A DNA stretch of 64,000 bases from Thermoflexus sp042408815 (GTDB lineage Bacteria; Chloroflexota; Anaerolineae; Thermoflexales; Thermoflexaceae): positions 1-64,000 of the forward strand of contig NZ_JBHOQR010000032.1 in the NCBI RefSeq assembly GCF_042408815.1, in the 5' to 3' direction. This document shows positions 42,638 to 49,872 of the stretch, one piece after another. Made by a program: the position numbers and the translations under genes. Within the stretch, counting starts at the first letter, position 1. Each line of letters begins with the position of its first letter. The notes beneath the pieces were generated by a model. The model made no database searches. It saw only the letters and a program-made list of their open reading frames with translations, and was not told the origin of the DNA.

Positions 42638-42789
42638 CCCGCCCCGCACGGGCTTCTGCCGCAGGCCGATCTCCTGGGCGATGGCACCGGCTTACGCCGC
42701 CGTTGTCGTCGTGAAGATCCCCGGAGGCCAGAGCGCGCAGCAAAACCCCTCTCGGATCTCCGATCGCTTGAGCGAAGAAAGGGACGCTC

Positions 42790-42818
42790 TTGACAGGTGA
42801 ACACGATTGCCATATAAT
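42790..42818 (+). promoter_or_regulatory. Perfect consensus promoter of the LacI/mannoside operon
   Basis: TTGACA at 42790-42795, exactly 17 bp, TATAAT at 42813-42818. Transcription should start at about 42825, only 25 nt before the LacI start codon. Confidence 0.92.
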
Positions 42819-42831
42819 CGGGTAAATTTCC

Positions 42832-42843
42832 GCACACGTGTGC
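42832..42843 (+). promoter_or_regulatory. Palindromic operator for the LacI-type regulator
   Basis: GCACACGTGTGC is a perfect 12-bp palindrome with the central CG typical of LacI-family operators. It lies just downstream of the predicted start site and upstream of ATG 42850, ideal for repression of the whole operon including the regulator. Confidence 0.7.
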
Positions 42844-42849
42844 ATCCCC

Positions 42850-43863
42850 ATGCGTGTGACGATTAAGGATATCGCCCGGGCGGCGGGGGTGAGTCACACG
42901 ACGGTCTCCCGGGCGTTGCGGGATAGCGAGGAGATCCGGCCGGAGACCCGGGCGCGGATTCGGGCCATCGCTGAGGCCCTGGGGTATCGGCCCAATCCGG
43001 TGGCCCGGGCCCTCCAGGGTCGCCGCACCCAGACGCTGGGCGTGGTGGTCACCCGCCTCAGTGACCCCTTCCACACGGAGGTGGTCCAGGGCATCGAGAT
43101 GGTCGCCCAGGCCCGTGGCTATGGGATCCTTCTCAGCCTGTCCCACGAGGATCCGGAGAAGGAGCGCGCTATCGTGGAGCTCCTGGCCGCCAAACAGGTG
43201 GACGGCATCATTGTGGCCGCCTCCCGCCTCGGCAGCCGTTACCTCCCCATGCTGGAAGCCCTGCAGATCCCCATTGTGTTGATCAACAGCCACCAGACGG
43301 GGCCGTATGTCTATTCGGTGGCCACGGATAACGTGCACGGCGGATATCTGGCTGTCCGTTATCTGATCGGCCTGGGCCATCGGGCCATCGCCTATATGGG
43401 CAGCCGTCGGGGTGGGCGCAGCAACCAGGATCGCTACCGCGGCTACCGGCAGGCGCTGCGGGAGGCAGGGCTGCCCCTTCGCCCGGAGTGGGTGGTGAAG
43501 GGGGACGGTCGGGTGGAGGGCGGTGAGGTGGCCATGCGCCGACTGTTGGAGACCGATCCCCGGCCCACGGCGGTGTTTTGCTACAACGACCTTACAGCCA
43601 TCGGCGCGCTGAAGGCCGCCCTCCGCGCTGGCCTGCGGGTTCCCCACGATCTCTCCATCATCGGCTTCGATGGGCTGGAGGAAGGAACTTATGTGACCCC
43701 GATGCTGAGCACCGTAGCCCAGCCCCGGCGGCAGCTGGGCCGGCTGGCTGCAGAGATGCTGCTGGAGATCCTGGAGGGCCGTCCCTCTCCGAAGCATATC
43801 CTGCTGCAGGGGACGCTGATCGAACGGGAGTCGTGCGGGCCGCCGCGTGAAGCGGGGCCCTGA
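42850..43863 (+). CDS. LacI-family transcriptional regulator
   Basis: 337 aa from ATG 42850 (in-frame GTG 42838 lies within the operator). The HTH is TIKDIARAAGVSHTTVSRAL (4-23) and the hinge helix NPVARALQGRRTQTLGVV follows, then a periplasmic-binding-like sensor domain ending in PRRQLGRLAAEMLLEILEG. It is the first gene of the operon and is separated by only 40 bp from the sugar-binding protein gene, so it is autoregulated from the palindrome upstream. The effector is probably a mannoside or related sugar, judged from the GH38 gene downstream (inference). Confidence 0.93.
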   Translation: MRVTIKDIARAAGVSHTTVSRALRDSEEIRPETRARIRAIAEALGYRPNPVARALQGRRTQTLGVVVTRLSDPFHTEVVQGIEMVAQARGYGILLSLSHEDPEKERAIVELLAAKQVDGIIVAASRLGSRYLPMLEALQIPIVLINSHQTGPYVYSVATDNVHGGYLAVRYLIGLGHRAIAYMGSRRGGRSNQDRYRGYRQALREAGLPLRPEWVVKGDGRVEGGEVAMRRLLETDPRPTAVFCYNDLTAIGALKAALRAGLRVPHDLSIIGFDGLEEGTYVTPMLSTVAQPRRQLGRLAAEMLLEILEGRPSPKHILLQGTLIERESCGPPREAGP

Positions 43864-43903
43864 ATCCAAAAATGGCGAGAAACTCTGTGCGAAGGAGGTG
43901 GCC

Positions 43904-45352
43904 ATGAAACGCGCGATCGGTTCCGCCCTGTCATGGATGGCTGTGGTGGTCCTCCTGGTGGCCGCGTGTGCGCCGGCGGCCACGCCCACCACCGCCCCGC
44001 CGCCCACGCCGGCTCCCAGCCCCACCCCTGCGCCTTCCCCCACGCCGGCCCCGGTGGAGATCTCCATCACCTGCCGCTGTGTCAAGGGCGGGGTGAACGC
44101 CAATACCGTGAAGTGGCTCACTGAAACCGTTATCCCCGCTTTCGAGCAACAGATGGCCGCCAAAGGGACCCCGGTGAAGGTCCGGCTGGTGGAGTTCGGG
44201 GGCAGCGATGAGGAACTGAAGGCGCAATATGCTCTGGACCTCAAGGCCGGCAAGGGGCACGATGTGATGGCTTTCGACGGCTTCTGGACGGCAGAGTTCG
44301 TCGCTGGCGGCCTGATCAAGCCGCTGGATGAGATCGTCGGCCCGGAGGTCAACGAGTGGGAGGGCTGGTCCCATATCCCGCAGACGGTGCAGGCCCTGTT
44401 GATGCATCAAGGCAAGCGCTACGGCATCCCCACCGGCACCGACGTCCGGGTGATCTGGTATCGCAAGGATCTCTTCAAGCAGGCTGGCCTGCCGGAGAAC
44501 TGGCAGCCGACCTCCTGGGAGGATATCTTCGCGGCCGCCCGGCAGATCCAGAAGGCCCTCCCCGGCGTGACCCCCATGCAGGTCAACGCCGGCACCGCGA
44601 TGGGCGAGGCGACCACCATGCAGGGCTTTTACCCTGTGCTGCTCTCCGCCGGCTCCTTCATCTACGATTGGGACAAAAACAAGTGGATCGTGCGCAGCCC
44701 GGCGATGCTGGACGCCCTGAACTTCTACAAGCGAGTTTACCTCGATGAGAAGCTGGGCGACCAGCGCCTCCAGCTGATCAAGGAGGGTCGCAATCAGTCC
44801 TTTGCCCTGTTCCGGGATGGCAAGATCGCCATGCTGTGGGAGGGCGATTGGTTCTGGCGCTCGGTGCTCAACCCGGCTGCCCAGTCCGAATGGGCGATCC
44901 CCAACCGGGATGAGGTGGTGGGCTGGGCGAAGATCCCCGCGAAGGAGCCCGGCCAGGGTTACCGGGGGCAGGACTTCGTGACCATCTCCGGCGGCACTGG
45001 CTATATCCTCAACCCCAACACCCAGCATCCGAAGGAGGCCTGGGCCTTCCTCTCGTTTATGTTCAGCAAGGAGATGCTGATGGAGTTCCAGAAGATCGAG
45101 CCGCGGATCCGGGCCCGGGACGACGTGCCGGTGACGGGCGACCCGGTGATGACGGAGCTGGTGAAGCTGCTGCCGCTGACCACGGTGCGCCCCATGCTCC
45201 CGGTCTACCCGAAGGTCTCCCAGGCGGCGCAGCTGGCCACCGAGCGCGTGGTCTCCGGCGAGATGACTCCCGAGCGGGCGATGGACGCTTACGCCCGTGA
45301 GGTGACCGACCTGGTGGGCCCGGACAACGTGTTGGATCTCATGCCGCGGTGA
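43904..45352 (+). CDS. Sugar ABC transporter substrate-binding lipoprotein
   Basis: 482 aa from ATG 43904, preceded by GAAGGAGGTGG. Lipoprotein signal with Cys22 in VLLVAAC, a Pro/Ala/Ser/Thr linker, then a SBP_bac_1 (group 1 carbohydrate) fold: HDVMAFDGFWTAEFVAGGLI, RYGIPTGTDVRVIWYRKDLF, PTSWEDIFAAARQIQ, AMLWEGDWFWRSV. It delivers a sugar or oligosaccharide to the permeases encoded next. A strong stem-loop separates it from the first permease gene. Confidence 0.92.
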   Translation: MKRAIGSALSWMAVVVLLVAACAPAATPTTAPPPTPAPSPTPAPSPTPAPVEISITCRCVKGGVNANTVKWLTETVIPAFEQQMAAKGTPVKVRLVEFGGSDEELKAQYALDLKAGKGHDVMAFDGFWTAEFVAGGLIKPLDEIVGPEVNEWEGWSHIPQTVQALLMHQGKRYGIPTGTDVRVIWYRKDLFKQAGLPENWQPTSWEDIFAAARQIQKALPGVTPMQVNAGTAMGEATTMQGFYPVLLSAGSFIYDWDKNKWIVRSPAMLDALNFYKRVYLDEKLGDQRLQLIKEGRNQSFALFRDGKIAMLWEGDWFWRSVLNPAAQSEWAIPNRDEVVGWAKIPAKEPGQGYRGQDFVTISGGTGYILNPNTQHPKEAWAFLSFMFSKEMLMEFQKIEPRIRARDDVPVTGDPVMTELVKLLPLTTVRPMLPVYPKVSQAAQLATERVVSGEMTPERAMDAYAREVTDLVGPDNVLDLMPR

Positions 45353-45390
45353 GGATATCCAATTCGCGCGGGGCCGAGAGGGCTGTCTGG

Positions 45391-45416
45391 AGCGGGGCGC
45401 CCCAGGCGCCCCGCTT
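45391..45416 (+). terminator. Intercistronic stem-loop after the sugar-binding protein
   Basis: AGCGGGGCGCC (45391-45401) pairs perfectly with GGCGCCCCGCT (45405-45415) around a 3-nt loop, followed by tccctttc. Same position as the hairpins in the other two ABC operons of the window. Confidence 0.8.
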
Positions 45417-45450
45417 CCCTTTCGCCGGATTTCCCGGATAGAGGTGACGG

Positions 45451-46359
45451 GTGACCCAGCGCCGTCCGATCCTCTCGCTGTCGGTTGGGGTGCTGTTCCT
45501 GCTTCCCGCCATGTTCTTTGTGGCGGTTTTCCTCGTATTCCCTTCCTTCTGGGTGCTCTGGATCAGCCTGACCAACCAGACCCTGACCGGCGAGGCCGCG
45601 CTGCGGCCCCAGTTCGTCGGCCTGGCGAATTTCCAGGCCCTCTTCGATTTCGAGAACTGGATGGTCCGGGGTTATTTCGGCAATGCCCTGCGCAACAGTG
45701 TGCTCTTCGTCATTGGCTCCGCTCTGATCGGCCAGGCGGGGCTGGGGCTGGCCATCGCCTGGGCCTTCTATCGCCGGCGGGGGCTGTTGCGGGAGCTGGT
45801 GTATACCCTGGCGATCCTTGCCTGGATCATCCCCGATGTGGTGGTGGCCTTCATGTGGGTCGCCTATCTGGATCGGGATCAGGGGACGCTGAATGCCATC
45901 CTATCGGCGCTGGGCCTAGGGCGGGTCGACTGGCTGATCGAGCGGCCGTTGCTTTCGATCATCCTGTTCAACACATGGCGGGGGACGGCCTTCTCGATGC
46001 TGCTGTTTTCTTCGGCGCTGGCCACGTTGCCCCCTTCCTACCTGGAGGCAGCGGCTGTGGCGGGCGCCCGCCCATGGCAGGCCTTTCGGGACATCATCCT
46101 GCCTTCCATCCGCAGCCACATCCTCACGGATCTGGTGCTGATCACCCTCTGGACGTTCAATACATTTACGCCCTATCTGATCACCGCCGGCGGCCCGACG
46201 TTCCGCTCGGAGGTGGTTTCGATCTACACCTTCCGCATCGCCTTCCGGTATTTCGAGTTCGGCCGGGGGGCGGCCGTGGCGGTGGTGATGATGATGATCA
46301 ACCTGGCCCTCGCCCTGGTCTACCTTTCCACTCTGCGCCGGGAGGCCCGCGCCCGATGA
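45451..46359 (+). CDS. Sugar ABC transporter permease (MalF/UgpA type)
   Basis: 302 aa from GTG 45451 with GAGGTGACGG upstream. Six membrane segments, including LLPAMFFVAVFLVFPSFWVL at the N-terminus, and the EAA loop SYLEAAAVAGARPWQAFRDI. It pairs with the second permease, whose ATG overlaps this stop as ATGA (46356-46359). Confidence 0.93.
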   Translation: MTQRRPILSLSVGVLFLLPAMFFVAVFLVFPSFWVLWISLTNQTLTGEAALRPQFVGLANFQALFDFENWMVRGYFGNALRNSVLFVIGSALIGQAGLGLAIAWAFYRRRGLLRELVYTLAILAWIIPDVVVAFMWVAYLDRDQGTLNAILSALGLGRVDWLIERPLLSIILFNTWRGTAFSMLLFSSALATLPPSYLEAAAVAGARPWQAFRDIILPSIRSHILTDLVLITLWTFNTFTPYLITAGGPTFRSEVVSIYTFRIAFRYFEFGRGAAVAVVMMMINLALALVYLSTLRREARAR

Positions 46360-47183
46360 AGACGGTCCGCAGTCTGCTATCGCGCATCGGGTTTTCGCTG
46401 TTCGCCGCGCTGGTGGGGGCTTTCTTCGCCCTGCCCATGCTCTGGCTGCTGCTGGCTCCCTTCAACGCCCGGGGGACGCTGGCCGTGGAGCTGCCTCGTC
46501 CGTTCACCCTGGCGAACTTCCAAGCCGTCTTCGCCAACGCCTTCGCGATGCGTGCGCTGCTCAACAGCATGCTCCTTGCCGGGGGAACCATGCTTACCGT
46601 CACCCTCGCCGCGACCCTGGCCGCTTACGCCCTCTCCCGCGCGGAGGTGCCCTATTATGATCTGCTGACCTACGGGCTGATCCTGTTCTCCTCCGTGGTC
46701 ACCGGAACGGCGGCCATGGTCCCCATCTTTCTTTTGGCCAACGCCCTGGGGCTGGTGGACACCTATGTAGGGGTGATCCTGGCGTTCACGGGGGGGCTGT
46801 TGCCCACGGCCATTTTCATCCTGCGGGACTTCGTGGAGGGCCTGCCGCGTTCTTATGAAGAATCGGCGATGGTGTGCGGAGCGACACCGTGGCAGATGGT
46901 GCGGGATGTGGTGATGCCGCTGCTGCGGCCGGGGATGATGGTGGTGGGCATCTGGGCTTTCGTGCAGGTATGGGGAGCCTTCCTCATCCCCTTTGTGCTG
47001 TTGCGGACCCCGGAGCGCATGCCCGCGGCGATCGCGATTTATTCGTTCTACACCGAGGCCGGCACGCCCATCCTCACCCTCACCTCGGCCTACGCGCTGC
47101 TTTACGCACTGCCGGTGCTGGGCCTGTATCTCTTTGTGAACGCCCGCTACGGGTTCCGGTTCTTTGGCGGGATCAAACGGTGA
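46356..47183 (+). CDS. Sugar ABC transporter permease (MalG/UgpE type)
   Basis: 275 aa. Membrane segments from FSLFAALVGAFFALPMLWLL onward and the EAA loop SYEESAMVCGATPWQMVRDV identify the second inner-membrane subunit. Start ATG 46356 overlaps the preceding stop. C-terminus YGFRFFGGIKR resembles the C-terminal motif of MalG-type proteins. Confidence 0.93.
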   Translation: MKTVRSLLSRIGFSLFAALVGAFFALPMLWLLLAPFNARGTLAVELPRPFTLANFQAVFANAFAMRALLNSMLLAGGTMLTVTLAATLAAYALSRAEVPYYDLLTYGLILFSSVVTGTAAMVPIFLLANALGLVDTYVGVILAFTGGLLPTAIFILRDFVEGLPRSYEESAMVCGATPWQMVRDVVMPLLRPGMMVVGIWAFVQVWGAFLIPFVLLRTPERMPAAIAIYSFYTEAGTPILTLTSAYALLYALPVLGLYLFVNARYGFRFFGGIKR

Positions 47184-47290
47184 GGAGCCGATGGAATGGA
47201 ACCACTGCCCGCTCTCCTATGGCAAAATGAATCGGCAGCATCGAATGGCGGAGGCGCCGAGCGTACCCTTCGGAGGAGGCAAGACCTGCG

Positions 47291-48376
47291 ATGGCGCGGA
47301 TCCGGCTGGAAGGCGTGACGAAGGTTTTCGGGACGGTGGTGGCGGTGGACGATCTGACGCTGACGATCGAGGATGGGGAGTTCTTCGCCTTGCTGGGGCC
47401 TTCCGGGTGCGGGAAGACCACCACACTGCGCATGGTGGCGGGTCTGGAACGTCCCACCCGCGGGCGGATCTTTATCGGCGAGCGGGATGTGACGGATCTC
47501 CCTCCGCAGGCCCGGGATATCGCGATGGTTTTTCAGGATTACGCCCTTTACCCGCACATGACGATCCTGGAGAACATCGGTTACCCCCTCAAAGTGCGCC
47601 GTTACGCCCGGTCCGAAATCCACCGTCGGGTCCGGGAGGTGGCGGAGGTGCTGCAGATCGCGGACCTCCTGGATCGGCGGCCGGGGCAATTGTCGGGCGG
47701 GCAGCAGCAGCGGGCCGCCGTCGCCCGGGCCCTGGTCTATCCGCCGCAGGCCTTCCTCTTCGATGAGCCGCTGAGCAACCTGGATGCCAAGCTCCGTCTC
47801 GAAGCGCGGAGCTTCCTCAAGCATCTCCAGAAGTCCCTGGGCATCACCACGATCTACGTGACCCACGATCAGGCGGAAGCGATGGCGCTGGCCGATCGGA
47901 TCGGGGTGATGGATCGAGGGCGCCTGTTGCAGGTGGGAACGCCGATCGAGATCTACCGGCGGCCTCGCAACACCTTCGTGGCGACCTTCATCGGCAGCCC
48001 GCCGATGAATCTGCTCCGCTGCCGCTTCCAACAGGCGGAGGCAGCGCTGATCCTGGAGGATGGGCAGGTGCTCGCCCTGGGGGAGCGGGCGGAGGCCGTG
48101 CGGGAGGCTTTCCGGAATGGGGAGACGCTCTGGCTGGGCGTTCGGCCCGAACATCTCTCCCTGGCGGAAGGGCCCGGGCCGACCCATCTCGCCGCCCGGG
48201 TTTACGCCGTGGAGCCCCTGGGGGTGGAAACGCTGGTCACGGTCCAGACAGATGCCCAGCGGATCGCCATGCGCCTGGCTACGGAGGAACCGCCGGTGAT
48301 GCAGGAGCAGGTATGGGTGCATGTGCCCATAGCCCGGGCCCTCTTTTTCCGGGAGAGCGGGGAGCTCGCGTTGTGA
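47291..48376 (+). CDS. Sugar ABC transporter ATPase (MalK/UgpC type)
   Basis: 361 aa. Walker A GPSGCGKTTTLR, Q-loop FQDYALYPHMTILENIGYPL, signature LSGGQQQRAAVARAL, Walker B FLFDEPLSNLDAKLR and switch THDQAEAMALADRI; the C-terminal regulatory OB/TOBE domain (about 240-361) is present, with LGVRPEHL. It energises the permease pair. 107 bp separate it from the permease gene. Such ATPases are often shared among sugar importers. Confidence 0.95.
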   Translation: MARIRLEGVTKVFGTVVAVDDLTLTIEDGEFFALLGPSGCGKTTTLRMVAGLERPTRGRIFIGERDVTDLPPQARDIAMVFQDYALYPHMTILENIGYPLKVRRYARSEIHRRVREVAEVLQIADLLDRRPGQLSGGQQQRAAVARALVYPPQAFLFDEPLSNLDAKLRLEARSFLKHLQKSLGITTIYVTHDQAEAMALADRIGVMDRGRLLQVGTPIEIYRRPRNTFVATFIGSPPMNLLRCRFQQAEAALILEDGQVLALGERAEAVREAFRNGETLWLGVRPEHLSLAEGPGPTHLAARVYAVEPLGVETLVTVQTDAQRIAMRLATEEPPVMQEQVWVHVPIARALFFRESGELAL

Positions 48377-48412
48377 GGGTCGACGGCATACTCAGCCGCG
48401 AGGGAAGCGCCG

Positions 48413-49846
48413 ATGAGGACGTTGCTGTGCTGGGAGGGCCAGTTCACGCCGGCCGATAAGGCGGCCTCGGATTATGTGCTGCTCCCCTTTGAGGTTCCGC
48501 CCGGGGTCGCCCGCCTGGAGGTCCGCTATGTCTTCGAGGGCCAGGGCCGGCCGGACAGCCCGAATGTGATCGACATGGGCCTGTTCGATCCGCGGGGGGC
48601 GGATTTCCTTCGGGCGGAGGGCTTCCGGGGATGGAGCGGAAGCGCGCGCAGCGAGGCCATCCTGACCCCCCGCTCCGCCACGCCGGGCTACCTGCCCGGG
48701 CCGCTCTTTCCGGGCCGCTGGTATGTGATCCTGGGGCTTTACCGGATCGCGCCGCAGGGGTGCGCCTGTCGTGTAATCGTGGAGGCCGCTGAGGAGGAAG
48801 GCGAGCTGCCCCATCCCCCTCCGCCGCATCTCGGTGGATGGATCTCCCCAGCGGCGTCGGCCAGCGCTGAGGAAGCCGGATGGTTGCGGGGGGATCTTCA
48901 GAGCCACAGCCACCACAGCGATGCCCCGGGTTCCCTGGAGGATCTGATCGAGTCGGCTCGCCGGCGCGGCCTGGATTTCCTGGCGGTGACGGAACATAAC
49001 ACGGTTAGTCATCTTCCGTATCTTCAAGCCTGGAGCCGGCCGGATCTCCTCCTGATCCCGGGGGAGGAGGTGACCACCTATTACGGCCACATGAACGCGT
49101 GGGGGATCTCCCGCTGGCTGGATTTCCGATGCCGGACCGCGGAACAACTGCGGGCGGTGATCGAAGCCGCCCACGCCATGGGGGCGCTGGTTTCCATCAA
49201 CCATCCCAAGACGGATGGGCCGCCATGGGAATATCCCCCGGATCTCCCGGTGGATGCGGTAGAGGCGTGGCAGGGGCCGTGGCCATTGCGGAACCAGGAA
49301 TCCCTGGCGTTCTGGGATCGGTTGTTGCGAGCCGGTCGCCGGGTGACGGCCGTGGGCGGCAGCGATAAGCATCAGGACCGGCCCAGTGAGGGGACGCCCT
49401 TCTATCAGGTCGGCCATCCCACCACATGGGTCTACGCGGCGGCACGGACGATTCCGGCGATCCTCGATGCCATCCGTCTCGGCCGGGTGGTGATCACCGC
49501 CGATGTGGATGCGCCATGGCTGGAGCTCACAGCGGAGCAGGGAGATCGCCGCTGGATGGTGGGCGACGAGGCGCCGCCCGGCCCCCTCCGGATCCGTTGC
49601 GTGGTGCGGGAGGGAAAGGGCCTGCATCTGCGGCTGCTCTCCCGGCTCGGTGAGCAGGCCTTCCTCGCCATCGACCGCTCGCCGTTTGAGTGGACGACGG
49701 AGCTGGACCTAAGGCCGCATGGCTATGTGCGGGCGGAGCTGCGGGGGGTTCGGCATTTTGAGGCGGAGACGCCGGACGATCTGCCGATGGTGGCGATGAC
49801 CAATCCCATCTGGGGACCGGTGGGTTGGTTTGAGGAAGAGAGGTGA
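48413..49846 (+). CDS. CehA/McbA-type PHP-domain metallohydrolase
   Basis: 477 aa. Residues about 160-390 form a PHP domain with metal-binding motifs GDLQSHSHHSDAPGS, FLAVTEHNTVSH, IPGEEVTTYYGHMN, SINHPKTDGP and GGSDKHQD. An N-terminal beta-rich domain (residues 1-150) and a C-terminal domain flank it. CehA/McbA proteins hydrolyse phosphoesters or carbamates, but members in carbohydrate operons have unknown substrates. No signal peptide, so cytoplasmic. It lies 36 bp after the ATPase gene and just before the GH38 gene, so an intracellular sugar derivative is a plausible substrate (inference). Confidence 0.88.
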   Translation: MRTLLCWEGQFTPADKAASDYVLLPFEVPPGVARLEVRYVFEGQGRPDSPNVIDMGLFDPRGADFLRAEGFRGWSGSARSEAILTPRSATPGYLPGPLFPGRWYVILGLYRIAPQGCACRVIVEAAEEEGELPHPPPPHLGGWISPAASASAEEAGWLRGDLQSHSHHSDAPGSLEDLIESARRRGLDFLAVTEHNTVSHLPYLQAWSRPDLLLIPGEEVTTYYGHMNAWGISRWLDFRCRTAEQLRAVIEAAHAMGALVSINHPKTDGPPWEYPPDLPVDAVEAWQGPWPLRNQESLAFWDRLLRAGRRVTAVGGSDKHQDRPSEGTPFYQVGHPTTWVYAAARTIPAILDAIRLGRVVITADVDAPWLELTAEQGDRRWMVGDEAPPGPLRIRCVVREGKGLHLRLLSRLGEQAFLAIDRSPFEWTTELDLRPHGYVRAELRGVRHFEAETPDDLPMVAMTNPIWGPVGWFEEER

Positions 49847-49872
49847 GAAGGCTCTACCCATCGGAGGCGTTT

